Shown here: in pieces, positions 13,853 through 22,696 of the stretch
How positions within the stretch are numbered: the first letter of the stretch is position 1
Layout: each line of letters opens with the position of its first letter
Origin: an uncultured Alphaproteobacteria bacterium
GTDB taxonomy: Bacteria > Pseudomonadota > Alphaproteobacteria > Rickettsiales > UBA1997
Direction of reading: 5' to 3'
Length of the DNA stretch: 25,249 bases
NCBI GenBank assembly: GCA_903849835.1
Contig: CAINKA010000040.1
Coordinates: 1-25,249 of the forward strand
Notes under the pieces: model-generated
The model's input: only the letters and a program-made list of their open reading frames with translations
Told to the model about the DNA's origin: nothing
Database searches by the model: none
Program-made: the position numbers and the translations under genes

Positions 13853-16663
13853 ATGACTACACAAAACGCAATTCAAGTTGCTGTCGGAAAAGATATTCAG
13901 TCCGTCTCCCTCGTCGCTGAAATGAAAAAATCTTACCTCGATTACGCCATGAGCGTCATCGTTGCACGCGCTATTCCTGATGCTTGCGACGGCCTCAAAC
14001 CCGTCCATCGCCGCATCCTCTTTGCCATGTATGAAGGCAATTACGACTACAACAAACCATTCAAAAAATCGGCGAGAATTGTCGGTGAAGTGATGGGTAA
14101 ATATCACCCGCATGGTGACTCTGCGATCTACGAATCATTGGTGCGGATGGCGCAAGATTTTTCGATGCGCGTGCCGTTGATTGACGGGCAAGGTAACTTC
14201 GGATCAATCGATGATGATCCTGCGGCAGCAATGCGTTACACCGAATCACGTTTGGAAAAAGTTACGCACACTATGCTCGACGATCTCGACAAAGACACTG
14301 TCGACTTCATTCCAAACTATGACGGCCACGAAAGAGAACCGAAAGTTTTGCCAGCGCGTTTTCCAAATTTGCTGGTAAATGGTTCGGGTGGAATCGCGGT
14401 GGGCATGGCGACAAACATTCCTCCGCACAATTTGGGCGAGGTGATCGACGCTTGTCTGGCCTACATCGACAACAATGAAATCACGATTGAAGACATCATC
14501 AAAATCGTTCCAGGGCCAGATTTTCCAACCGGCGGAATAATTTTAGGACGCTCAGGATTCGACTCCGCAGCCCGCATGGGACGTGGCTCGGTCGTGATGC
14601 GCGGCAAGCATAAAATCGAGAAAAGAACCGGCGGTAAAGTTGCAATCATCATCAACGAAATTCCTTACCAAGTTAACAAGGCCAAGCTCGTAGAAAAAAT
14701 TGCCGACCTCGTGAAAGAGAAGAAAATCGAAGGAATCACTGATCTTCGCGATGAGTCTGACCGCGATGGAATCCGCGTCGTTATTGAGCTGCGCAAGGAT
14801 GCGATGGAGGAAGTCATCATCAACCAGCTTTACAGCTTTACAGAATTACAGAGCAATTTCAGCATGAATATGTTGGCGCTGAATCACGGCAGACCGCAGC
14901 TGATGGGCATTCTCGACATCATCAAAATCTTCACCGCCTTTCGCGAGGAAGTCACAACTCGCCGCACAAATTTCTTGCTCAACAAAGCGCGCGACAAAAC
15001 TCACATCTTGGTTGGCTTGGCTGTAGCGGTGGCGAACATCGATGAAATTGTCGAACTCATCAAAAAATCAAAAGATGTCGTTGAAGCAAAAGAAAAACTT
15101 CTCGCTAAAGCTTGGCCAGTCGGGCTTGTAGAGACTGTCATCAAACTCATCCAAGATCGCAGCAATGTCGTCAAAGGCGGAAAATTCTACTTCTCGGAAT
15201 TGCAAGCAAAGGCGATTTTAGAAATGAGATTGGCGCGCTTGACGGGCCTCGAAATGGAAAAAATTAACGACGAGTTAAAAGCTCTGGCTGCAGAAATCGC
15301 GGGCTATCTCGAACTTCTCGGCGATCGCAAAAAAATGATGGAATTGGTCAAAAAAGAATTGCGCGACGTAAAGGAACAATTCGCCACGCCACGCCGCTCA
15401 ACGATCGAAGACAGTGAATTCGAAGTCGACATCGAGGATTTAATTCCAAAAGAAGACATGGTCGTAGTCGGCACAATGAATGGCTACATCAAGCGCGTCG
15501 CACTTTCAGCCTACCGCACGCAACGCCGCGGTGGCAAAGGTCGCAGCGCGATGGATGTGCGCGAAGAAGACATCGCCACCGACATTTTTACCGCCAACAC
15601 CCACACGCCGATTTTGTTTTTTTCGAGCAAAGGAAAAGTCTACAAACTCAAAACTTACAAACTTCCACTCGGCAATCCGCAAGCTCGCGGACGCGCGCTA
15701 GTCAACCTTCTACCGCTCGAAGCTGACGAAAAAATTTCAACAATTTTGGCTTTGCCCGAAGACGAAACTAAGTGGAAAGATTTGAGCATTATTTTCTCAA
15801 CTTCCGGCGGAGATATTCGCCGCAACTCGATGGATCAATTCGTCGATATTCGCGCCAGCGGAAAAATCGCCATGAAGTTGGAAGGCAGTGAAGCCTTGAT
15901 CGGCGTGGCTCTGTGCAAAGAGAGTGACGACATCTTGCTTTCGACTAAAGACGGAAAATGCATTCGCTTCCCTGTCGCCAAGCTCAGAATTTTCCAAAGC
16001 AGAAGTTCGACGGGAGTGCGCGGAATCAAGCTCGAAGCCAGTAACAAAGTCATCGCGCTTTCGATTCTAAAACATGCCGGCGAAGATTCTGAGGTGAAGG
16101 ATAAATATCTCAGCATCGAGCTCGAACAGCGTCTTGAGCTGCGCGACGCCTTGCTTCACAACAAACGTCTCAAAGAAAATCCGACGACAGATTTGCTCGA
16201 ACAACCAAGAGATTTGCCAAAAATTTCTGGCTGCGAACTCGCTCAAAACAAGATCGAAGAAATGGCCGAAGTCGAAGAATTTATTTTCACAATGACTGAA
16301 AATGGCTTCGGAAAAAGATCCTCAGCCTACGAATACCGCATCACCAACCGCGGCGGCTCAGGCATCACCAACATCGTCACCTCAAAACGCAATGGCAGCG
16401 TCGTCGCCAGCTTCCCAATCGAGGCCAAAGACCAAGTGATGATCATCACCGACAAAGGCACTCTGATCAGAACCGAAATCAGCACCGTCAGAATTTCGGG
16501 AAGAAATACGCAAGGTGTGACGTTGATTAAGACGAAGGATGAGACGGTGGTTTCGGTGGCGAGGATTGCGCATACTGGGAATAAGGAAGTGGATGAAGCG
16601 GAGACTGGGGATGTGGATGAGGCCGGTGAGCAAGGAGCTGTAGAAGCAGCTCCGGTGGAATAA
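13853..16663 (+). CDS. gyrA: DNA gyrase subunit A
   Basis: Breakage-reunion subunit of gyrase, which introduces negative supercoils with GyrB. The 936 residues include the conserved YLDYAMSVIVARAIPDACDGLKPVHRR start (28-54), the winged-helix HPHGDSAIYESLVRMAQ (85-101) and the catalytic Tyr129 (AAMRYTESRL). The gyrase box QRRGGKG at 557-563, in the first blade of the C-terminal beta-pinwheel, marks it as GyrA and not ParC. At the quinolone positions it has Ser90 and Glu94; Ser is the susceptible state, and Glu occurs naturally in many bacteria. An acidic tail (ETGDVDEAGEQ) follows the pinwheel. A charged segment at about 755-800 (LELRDALLHNKRLKEN) looks like an insertion between blades. gyrB is not in the window. 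Confidence 0.97.
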   Translation: MTTQNAIQVAVGKDIQSVSLVAEMKKSYLDYAMSVIVARAIPDACDGLKPVHRRILFAMYEGNYDYNKPFKKSARIVGEVMGKYHPHGDSAIYESLVRMAQDFSMRVPLIDGQGNFGSIDDDPAAAMRYTESRLEKVTHTMLDDLDKDTVDFIPNYDGHEREPKVLPARFPNLLVNGSGGIAVGMATNIPPHNLGEVIDACLAYIDNNEITIEDIIKIVPGPDFPTGGIILGRSGFDSAARMGRGSVVMRGKHKIEKRTGGKVAIIINEIPYQVNKAKLVEKIADLVKEKKIEGITDLRDESDRDGIRVVIELRKDAMEEVIINQLYSFTELQSNFSMNMLALNHGRPQLMGILDIIKIFTAFREEVTTRRTNFLLNKARDKTHILVGLAVAVANIDEIVELIKKSKDVVEAKEKLLAKAWPVGLVETVIKLIQDRSNVVKGGKFYFSELQAKAILEMRLARLTGLEMEKINDELKALAAEIAGYLELLGDRKKMMELVKKELRDVKEQFATPRRSTIEDSEFEVDIEDLIPKEDMVVVGTMNGYIKRVALSAYRTQRRGGKGRSAMDVREEDIATDIFTANTHTPILFFSSKGKVYKLKTYKLPLGNPQARGRALVNLLPLEADEKISTILALPEDETKWKDLSIIFSTSGGDIRRNSMDQFVDIRASGKIAMKLEGSEALIGVALCKESDDILLSTKDGKCIRFPVAKLRIFQSRSSTGVRGIKLEASNKVIALSILKHAGEDSEVKDKYLSIELEQRLELRDALLHNKRLKENPTTDLLEQPRDLPKISGCELAQNKIEEMAEVEEFIFTMTENGFGKRSSAYEYRITNRGGSGITNIVTSKRNGSVVASFPIEAKDQVMIITDKGTLIRTEISTVRISGRNTQGVTLIKTKDETVVSVARIAHTGNKEVDEAETGDVDEAGEQGAVEAAPVE

Positions 16664-16682
16664 CAAAAACTATCCAACCAGT

Positions 16683-16775
16683 GCTGGACGGGGTTTATAA
16701 CCCCGTCCAAATGTTCATGTCTCGTTAACTAGGAACTGAACATGAAGACGGGGTTACAAACCCCGTCTTGCTCTA
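16683..16775. repeat. 93-bp double-hairpin element, copy 1 (REPIN-like)
   Basis: Two near-palindromes, GACGGGGTTTATAACCCCGTC and GACGGGGTTACAAACCCCGTC, are joined by a spacer that itself carries TTCATG...CATGAA. It is repeated in the same orientation at 18206-18298 with 7 differences over 93 bp by my alignment. The layout of two inverted units around a spacer matches REPIN-type elements that RAYT transposases move; no such transposase gene is in the window. Confidence 0.85.
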
Positions 16776-16831
16776 AAAGTTTCGCACTACGAATAAATTT
16801 CGAAAACTACTAACCCAAAACCCCCATCAAA

Positions 16832-17656
16832 ATGCAAAATCTCGACACCCAATTAGCACTTTTTAAAGGCAAAAAAATCAGAAAAATTATTCACCAGAAT
16901 GAATGGTGGTTTGTGGTACAGGATGCTGTCCATGCTCTCACTGACTCCAACGATCCAAAGCAGTACATCAATCGCATGAGACAACGCGATCCTGAATTAG
17001 AGAAAGGGTGGGTACAATTTGTACACCCCCTTGTAATGCAAACCGAAGGCGGCCTCCAGCAAATCAACTGCGCCAACACCGAAGGCATCTTCCGCATCAT
17101 CCAATCAATCCCGTCACCCAAAGCCGAACCTTTCAAACGCTGGCTCGCCAAGGTTGGCTTCGAACGAATCCAAGAAATCGAAAACCCCGAACTCGCCACC
17201 AAACGCACGCGCACGCTCTACAAACTCAAAGGCTATCCAGAAGATTGGATCGAAAAAAGAATGCGCGGAATCGCGATTCGCGAGGAGTTGACAGATGAAT
17301 GGAAAAATCGCGGAGCTAAAGAAAATCGCGATTACGAAATTTTAACCGCAGAAATTTCGAAGGCGACTTTTGGGCTGACACCTTCGCAATACAAGGATCA
17401 CAAGGGTTTAAAAAGGCAAAATCTGCGCGATCACATGGATGATTTCGAACTAATTTTCACCATGCTCGGCGAACGCTCAACGACCGAAATTCACCGCAAC
17501 GAAAATTCCCGCGGCGTAAAAAAATTAAAATCCGATTCCAAAATCGGCGGCAAAATCGCCGGAAATGCGCGGAAGGAATTGGAGAAAAAATTGGGGAGAT
17601 CGGTGGTTTCGAAGAAGAATTTTTTGCCTCAAAAAAATAAAAACCTCTTAAAATGA
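16832..17656 (+). CDS. BRO-N domain protein, DinD-like
   Basis: 274 residues. Residues about 5-115 form a Bro-N domain (LFKGKKIRKIIHQNEWWFVVQDAVHALTDS-type start; IPSPKAEPFKRWLAKVGFERIQEI), the DNA-binding module of phage and baculovirus antirepressors. The second half (about 150-265) resembles the DNA-damage-inducible protein D group: LTDEWKNRGAKENRDYEIL, LTPSQYKDHKGLKRQNLRDHM, and GGKIAGNARKELEKKLGRSVVS near the end. These proteins are common near prophages and defence islands, and their function is poorly known. The stop overlaps the start of the next gene by ATGA, so the two are probably coupled. Both genes lie between two direct copies of a 93-bp repeat. Confidence 0.85.
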   Translation: MQNLDTQLALFKGKKIRKIIHQNEWWFVVQDAVHALTDSNDPKQYINRMRQRDPELEKGWVQFVHPLVMQTEGGLQQINCANTEGIFRIIQSIPSPKAEPFKRWLAKVGFERIQEIENPELATKRTRTLYKLKGYPEDWIEKRMRGIAIREELTDEWKNRGAKENRDYEILTAEISKATFGLTPSQYKDHKGLKRQNLRDHMDDFELIFTMLGERSTTEIHRNENSRGVKKLKSDSKIGGKIAGNARKELEKKLGRSVVSKKNFLPQKNKNLLK

Positions 17657-18204
17657 CACAAATGATTTACCTATTTACAGGATTTTTGATTCTTATTTTT
17701 GCAAAAAAAATAAGAACTTTTTTTCTATTCAAAAAATACAAAGAAGAAGTTTCTGACCACTTAGGTAAAATTTTTATCAATTGCAGTAACTGGAAAGAAT
17801 TGTTGTTAAAAGAACATCCTCGAGCCGGATCACTCATAGCAAGAGATCAATTTTATAGCGGGGTAGGTACATACACAGCCTCTCTAATTATACTCAGATT
17901 TACCATCTCCGACATCATAGAAAAACATTTTTCAGATGAACGAAAAAATAAAATAATTACACAGCTAAACTCAAAATCTCTAAACACTAAAGATTGCGAA
18001 GATGATGATTTTATTGATCAATTTCTCGAAATAACAAACGTCTTAACGGAGTGGGAAAAAAGCGGCTTAGTAAAGAAGAGTCACTGCGATGCTGTTTTAA
18101 ACGAAATTATCGATGCTCTTAGAGGGCTTAATTATCAAGAGAGGCGGGGTAAATCTTATTCTCGTCTTCTTGATGAACTTCTTATTCCAAATTCCAATAA
18201 CTAG
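17653..18204 (+). CDS. Unknown single-pass membrane protein coupled to the BRO gene
   Basis: 183 residues and no family I recognise. One hydrophobic segment (IYLFTGFLILIFA, about 5-17) is followed by a strongly basic stretch (KKIRTFFLFKKYK), which predicts a membrane anchor with the rest in the cytoplasm. The body is helical and charged, with landmarks HLGKIFINCSNWKELL, YTASLIILRFTISDII and an acidic DCEDDDFIDQFLE. The gene starts inside the BRO stop codon (ATGA), so it is probably translated with it. It stops 1 bp before the second 93-bp repeat. The pairing hints at a regulator-effector couple; this is speculative. Confidence 0.65.
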   Translation: MTQMIYLFTGFLILIFAKKIRTFFLFKKYKEEVSDHLGKIFINCSNWKELLLKEHPRAGSLIARDQFYSGVGTYTASLIILRFTISDIIEKHFSDERKNKIITQLNSKSLNTKDCEDDDFIDQFLEITNVLTEWEKSGLVKKSHCDAVLNEIIDALRGLNYQERRGKSYSRLLDELLIPNSNN

Positions 18205-18205
18205 C

Positions 18206-18298
18206 GCTGGACGGGGTTTGTAACCCCGTCCAACCGTTCATGTCTTATTAACTAGGAACTGAACATAAAGACGGGGTTACAAACCCCGTCCTGCTCTA
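18206..18298. repeat. 93-bp double-hairpin element, copy 2 (REPIN-like)
   Basis: Second, same-orientation copy of the element at 16683-16775. Changes between copies fall mostly in loops and spacer (TATAA versus TGTAA, AT versus CC, CG versus TA), while the GGGG/CCCC stems are kept. This suggests that pairing is preserved. It starts 1 bp after the membrane-protein stop codon. Confidence 0.85.
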
Positions 18299-18318
18299 GA
18301 TTAAACCGCTAGTTTGAT

Positions 18319-18585
18319 ATGCATAAATTCAATGTCGAAGAGGCAAAATACCAAGGCGATTATAAAATTTTTCTTACTTTTGACGACGGAAAAAAAGGAG
18401 TCGTGGATCTCAAAAATTTTCTCTTCTGCAAAGAAAAAAACGCATTTGAGAGATTGCAAAATGTAAAACAGTTCAAAGATTTTTTGCTTAGCGACCACAC
18501 CATAGTTTGGGGAAGCGATCTCGATCTCGCTCCAGAATTTCTTCACAGCCTCCTACTAAAACAGAATAAAATTAGTCCAAAATGA
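18319..18585 (+). CDS. DUF2442-family protein
   Basis: 88 residues matching the DUF2442 pattern: YQGDYKIFLTFDDGKKGVVDLKNF (12-35 region), a central Phe-rich FKDFLLSDHTIVWG, and the signature DLDLAPEFLH near the C-terminus. Family members are small, often next to DUF4160 or toxin-antitoxin-like genes, and have no established function. Here the TGA overlaps the gatB ATG (ATGA at 18582-18585), so it is translationally coupled to gatB. The gene starts 21 bp after the second 93-bp repeat, which suggests it arrived next to gatB through rearrangement. Confidence 0.75.
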   Translation: MHKFNVEEAKYQGDYKIFLTFDDGKKGVVDLKNFLFCKEKNAFERLQNVKQFKDFLLSDHTIVWGSDLDLAPEFLHSLLLKQNKISPK

Positions 18586-20069
18586 CCTACCAAATCCAAG
18601 GCAAAACCAACCTCTACGAACTCGTTGTCGGTTGCGAAATTCACGCGCAAGTTGCCTCGCAGTCAAAACTTTTTTCACGTGCGGCGACCGAGTTTGGCGC
18701 GCAGCAAAATTCGCAGGTGTCGCTGGTCGATGCGGCCATGCCTGGAATGCTTCCGACGATTAACGAAAAATGCATTGAGCAGGCAGTGAAAACTGGGCTT
18801 GGGATCAACGCCAAGATCAATCTCAAATCAATTTTCGATCGCAAAAATTATTTTTATCCTGACTTGCCACAGGGTTACCAAATCTCGCAATTCTCCGATC
18901 CGATTGTTGGCGAAGGTGAAATTGAAATCCTCAACGAGGATGGCGCAAAAAAAATAATCCGCATCGAGCGCATTCATCTCGAGCAAGATGCCGGCAAGTC
19001 GATTCACGATCAGCACCCGACGTTAACCTTCATCGACCTCAATCGCTGCGGCGTTGCGCTGATGGAAATCGTTTCCAAGCCCGACATGAATTCGCCGTTT
19101 GAAGCCACAGAATACGTCAAAACAATTCGCGCGATTGTGCGCTCTCTGGGCACTTGCGACGGCGACATGGAGAAGGGAAATTTGCGCTGCGATGCGAATG
19201 TTTCTGTTCGAAAAATTAATTCTGGTCGCGCTAACGCGTCGACGGGAGGCGAAAAAAAACTCGGCACGCGCTGCGAAATAAAAAATCTCAACTCGATGCG
19301 AAACATCGGCCGAGCCATTGAATTCGAGGCGGCACGCCAAGTTGAAATTCTCGAAAATGGCGGAAAAATTTCGCAAGAAACTCGTTTGTTCGACGCGATT
19401 TCCGGCGAAACGCGCACAATGCGCAGCAAGGAAGACGCAATGGATTACCGTTATTTTCCCGATCCTGATTTGCCGCCGCTCGTTCTCACACAAGACTTCG
19501 TCGACGAAATAAAAAAATCCCTCCCCGAACTTCCGCAAGCAAAAAAAGCGCGCTACATTTCTGAGTTTGGAATTCCGGAATACGACGCCGGCGTGCTCAC
19601 AGCAGACGCCGAAATTTCCGCTTACTTCGAGAAATTAATTCAGAAACACGAAGCAAAAATTTGCGTCACTTGGCTTACAGTCGAGCTATTCGGCCGCATG
19701 AACAAGCTCGGAATTAATTTCGAAAATCTAAAAATTTCTGCTGACAATTTGTGCCAACTTTTAGACCTGATTAAGAGCGGCGAAATCTCCGGAAAAATCG
19801 CCAAAGATGTTTTGGATGTAATGATTGAAACAGGTGAGGACGCAGCGCGAATCGTTGAAACTAAAGGCCTCAAACAAGTTTCAGATTCGGGCGCGCTGGA
19901 AAAAATAATCGACGAAGTAATCGCAAAAAATCCGCAAATGCTCGCGGATTACAAATCAGGAAAAGAAAAACTTTTCGGATTTTTTGTTGGGCAGGTGATG
20001 AAGGAGAGCAAGGGGCAAGCCAATCCGACGATGGTGAATGAGTTGCTGAAGAGGAAGTTGAGTAGCTAA
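18582..20069 (+). CDS. gatB: Asp/Glu-tRNA amidotransferase subunit B
   Basis: Subunit of GatCAB, which converts Glu-tRNA(Gln), and in many bacteria Asp-tRNA(Asn), to the amidated form; GatB phosphorylates the misacylated tRNA. The 495 residues start with YELVVGCEIHAQVASQSKLFSR (11-32) and continue with YFYPDLPQGYQISQF, FIDLNRCGVALMEIVSKPDM and GNLRCDANVSVR, all typical of the GatB catalytic cradle. A YqeY-like tRNA-binding tail (about 345-495) ends in GQVMKESKGQANPTMVNELLKRKL. gatA and gatC are not adjacent, so the operon is split or continues elsewhere. The ATG overlaps the DUF2442 stop. Confidence 0.96.
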   Translation: MTYQIQGKTNLYELVVGCEIHAQVASQSKLFSRAATEFGAQQNSQVSLVDAAMPGMLPTINEKCIEQAVKTGLGINAKINLKSIFDRKNYFYPDLPQGYQISQFSDPIVGEGEIEILNEDGAKKIIRIERIHLEQDAGKSIHDQHPTLTFIDLNRCGVALMEIVSKPDMNSPFEATEYVKTIRAIVRSLGTCDGDMEKGNLRCDANVSVRKINSGRANASTGGEKKLGTRCEIKNLNSMRNIGRAIEFEAARQVEILENGGKISQETRLFDAISGETRTMRSKEDAMDYRYFPDPDLPPLVLTQDFVDEIKKSLPELPQAKKARYISEFGIPEYDAGVLTADAEISAYFEKLIQKHEAKICVTWLTVELFGRMNKLGINFENLKISADNLCQLLDLIKSGEISGKIAKDVLDVMIETGEDAARIVETKGLKQVSDSGALEKIIDEVIAKNPQMLADYKSGKEKLFGFFVGQVMKESKGQANPTMVNELLKRKLSS

Positions 20070-20076
20070 CAGTGTC

Positions 20077-20140
20077 TAGTAGGGGCTGGCCTTGTGCCAG
20101 CCCGCCGGACGACCACGAGGGGGGTCCGTCGCCCCTACTA
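20077..20140. repeat. Branched (three-stem) palindromic element
   Basis: Outer arms TAGTAGGGGC (20077-20086) and GCCCCTACTA (20131-20140) are perfect complements. Inside are two smaller hairpins: GCTGGC/GCCAGC (20085-20101) and GGAC/GTCC (20107-20127). The layout folds into a three-way junction. It lies between convergent gatB and virB4. It resembles GTAGGGGC-type repeats seen in many bacteria, unrelated in sequence to the other repeats here. Confidence 0.8.
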
Positions 20141-20142
20141 CC

Positions 20143-20167
20143 GAAAACAGCTGTTGAGGCTGTTTTC
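20143..20167. terminator. Possible bidirectional terminator
   Basis: GAAAACAG (20143-20150) pairs with CTGTTTTC (20160-20167) around a 9-base loop, immediately after the virB4 stop on the minus strand and 74 bp past gatB. There is no clear T-run outside the stem, so termination is uncertain. Confidence 0.35.
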
Positions 20168-22696
20168 TCACGCCTCTTCCAGCTTCAATCTAATCCTCTC
20201 ACGCTGCTCCGCTAACTCTGCGAGATATTTTTTCTTCTCTTCTTCGATTCTTTCTTTTTCGATTTCTTTCAGCACTTCAAAAAGTTGCGGCACCCAAACA
20301 TCTTGCGTTGGCTTTGGATTGGCTTCGCTCGCACTAGCCGCTATCACCTCTTCCATCGCGGTTATTGTGGTTTCGTCGGAGGAAAGTATGTTAATATATT
20401 CAATAAAATTTGAGAGATTCAGCGACGCGATAATCGAATCTTCGCTATGCTTGAAAAGGAACTGGCGCTCTTCGAGCTCCATCATCCGGATGATTTCGAC
20501 CTCTTCATTATTCAGGCCAAGCACGGTTTTGTAGTTCTCGTAATCCACTTCCGTCATTGCACTGTTTGGCAAGAAAATTTGTGTGGTGAGATTTTTTCTA
20601 ATTTCAGCTCCAAAATTGTCATGTTCAGCATCTTCAATTTTGTCTGTGGAAAAAATTACAACGCAATTTTTTTTGCGCATGCGGCCCAAAAAGTCGCTAA
20701 TTTTTGGCGCTAAAAAATGATTATCCAACATGTCCCACGCCGCATTAATCACGATGATTGACGGTGAAGTGCCGTCAATCGCGGCCTCGATGCGGTAGAG
20801 TAAGTAAAGCATCGTCGGAATCGCGACTGGTTTTTGTGAAAAAATTTCAGTCAAATCAAGAGCGATTATTTTTTCATTCCACTTCATTTCTTCCTTCGAT
20901 CCAAAAATATATCCCAATTTTCCACCATTCCAAATTTTTAATTTTTCGTAAATATTTTTTGTTTCGGGAGTGTTGAAGCATTCGGCCGCAGCGGCGAAAC
21001 TATTGGCGTTGGCGGTTAAAATTCTGTCGACAGTTTGTGGAATTAATTTCATCTCCTCTTCTGCAATCGGCTCTTTGCTGAAAGAAACTAAGCTGGCAAA
21101 AAACTCGTTTAAAAAATTTTGATGCTCCTCACTTTTCGGCAAAGAAAGCGGATTTAGTTGAAGAAAATCTGGCTGATCAATTTCACTTGAAGACAGGCGG
21201 TAATGATGTCCAGACATCACTTTCATAAAGGCTCGAGCAGAGCTGTTAATGTCGATGTAAATCAGTTTCGGATGAAACTTTCTCGCTTGAGAAAGTAGGA
21301 AATTTATCATCACAGTTTTGCCAGAATCTTTTGGTCCGACGATTAAAGTGTGACCCAAATCACCTTCGTGAAAGCTGAAAAAATATGGCGTGTTCAAAAC
21401 GGTTTTGAACAGCGTTAATGCCGGTCCCCAATGATTTCCAGAAATTAATCCAGCTGGAAAGCTGTGAAGCGCGGCGAAGCCACCAACACGATAAGTGTTG
21501 ATTATTTTTTGACGACAAAGGAAGCGAAAATTTCCCGGCAATTGCGACCAGAAACAATGTTCCGAAAAAAGATCTTCTCTGATCACAACAAAGCCAAGAG
21601 CGCCAAACTGCTCCAGCGCAAGCTTCACATCTTTTTCCAACCCATCTCGCGTGTTATTGATGAACATGATGGTGGTTTGCAATTTGCCATAATCAGTGGG
21701 CAAATCATGTTTGCTTTCCATAAAATTTTCGATGCCACTAAGCTGACGAAATTCTTCATCGCCGCTAATTTGCAAAATATAATCTTGATATTCGAAATGC
21801 TCGAGGTCCTTGTCGGAGTAGGAAAAATCAAATGACTGCGTGATAATAAATTCGAAGGGAAGTTGCAAAATTCTGTCGAGAGCATTGGTTGAAACTTCGA
21901 AATATTCCTTCAAAGAAAGCATCGCCGCGAAATGTTTATTTTTGTAACCCACCACTTCTATTTCACGATTTCCAAAAGCAATTTTGTGACTGGCTAGATC
22001 GTTTGAAATATCGTTTGCGGATAGTGGATACCTCTCTTCGTAGAGGTTTGAAATTTTTCCAAAAAAACGCATCGGCTCAGAATATAAAATTCCATCCCAC
22101 TCAGAAATGCCGAGTAATTTTGCCCCATATTCCCTCGTTTCTTTGACGACATTCGTGACAATTTTTGATAATTTTTTGTGCGATTCTTGCAGAAATTTGC
22201 TATGCAACGACTTGGTGGTCATGTGAGAAAATGACCGAGTGAATGATTTAAAATTTGCAACAGAAGTGTCGATTCCCTCAGCAATCAAGGTGATGTAGAG
22301 CTCATTCACATATTGGTCATCCCAGCTATTGGCCTTAACCCAGCTGTCATTCACCTGCTTGGCAAAAAAATCTTCGACCCCCTCGGAATTAAACGGCGGA
22401 GCAATGTCTTTTTTGCGCCTGATGGTGCTAAACCAAAAAGCAATTTTATCATCCTTGACGTGATCGATAATCGCGTCACGCACCGCATCACGCAGAGAAA
22501 TTAATTCCGAAACTGCAGATTCATTGCTGAAACCTGTAATGCGAATAATCTGCAAAAGCTCGCCATTCTTGGTTAAAATCGTGTTTGGATCGTAATGACA
22601 AACGTAAGGGATGAAGTCTTCATCTGGCTTTCTCGCCATCACCTTAGTTGGATCTGCTGCAGCTTTTTTTGCAAATTTTTCGAGGAGTGAGGTCAT
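20168..22696 (-). CDS. virB4: VirB4-type T4SS ATPase with degenerate Walker B
   Basis: Largest ATPase of a type IV secretion system, acting at the inner membrane base. The 842 residues have a VirB4/CagE N-terminal region (GELLQIIRITGFSNESAV, IAFWFSTIRRKKDI) and a C-terminal P-loop domain with Walker A GPKDSGKT at 454-461. The Walker B region reads SIIVINAAWDML: the usual Asp-Glu of the DEAW motif is Asn651-Ala652, so ATP hydrolysis is probably impaired. Rickettsiales carry two VirB4 paralogues, one divergent; this could be that second copy. A charged helical tail (VLKEIEKERIEEEKKKYL) closes the protein. The ATG overlaps the gltA stop (ATGA), so it is coupled to gltA. No other vir genes are in the window. 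Confidence 0.92.
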   Translation of the reverse strand: MTSLLEKFAKKAAADPTKVMARKPDEDFIPYVCHYDPNTILTKNGELLQIIRITGFSNESAVSELISLRDAVRDAIIDHVKDDKIAFWFSTIRRKKDIAPPFNSEGVEDFFAKQVNDSWVKANSWDDQYVNELYITLIAEGIDTSVANFKSFTRSFSHMTTKSLHSKFLQESHKKLSKIVTNVVKETREYGAKLLGISEWDGILYSEPMRFFGKISNLYEERYPLSANDISNDLASHKIAFGNREIEVVGYKNKHFAAMLSLKEYFEVSTNALDRILQLPFEFIITQSFDFSYSDKDLEHFEYQDYILQISGDEEFRQLSGIENFMESKHDLPTDYGKLQTTIMFINNTRDGLEKDVKLALEQFGALGFVVIREDLFSEHCFWSQLPGNFRFLCRQKIINTYRVGGFAALHSFPAGLISGNHWGPALTLFKTVLNTPYFFSFHEGDLGHTLIVGPKDSGKTVMINFLLSQARKFHPKLIYIDINSSARAFMKVMSGHHYRLSSSEIDQPDFLQLNPLSLPKSEEHQNFLNEFFASLVSFSKEPIAEEEMKLIPQTVDRILTANANSFAAAAECFNTPETKNIYEKLKIWNGGKLGYIFGSKEEMKWNEKIIALDLTEIFSQKPVAIPTMLYLLYRIEAAIDGTSPSIIVINAAWDMLDNHFLAPKISDFLGRMRKKNCVVIFSTDKIEDAEHDNFGAEIRKNLTTQIFLPNSAMTEVDYENYKTVLGLNNEEVEIIRMMELEERQFLFKHSEDSIIASLNLSNFIEYINILSSDETTITAMEEVIAASASEANPKPTQDVWVPQLFEVLKEIEKERIEEEKKKYLAELAEQRERIRLKLEEA

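Noticed and set aside
13736..14113. N-terminal extension of dapB
   Set aside because: It is antisense to the gyrA start region; conserved DapB begins at MKIGVTG.
14120..14140. Quinolone resistance mutation in gyrA
   Set aside because: Ser90 is the susceptible residue, and Glu94 is a natural variant in many bacteria.
16683..18298. CRISPR array
   Set aside because: Only two copies of the 93-bp repeat with genes between them; no regular short spacers anywhere in the window.
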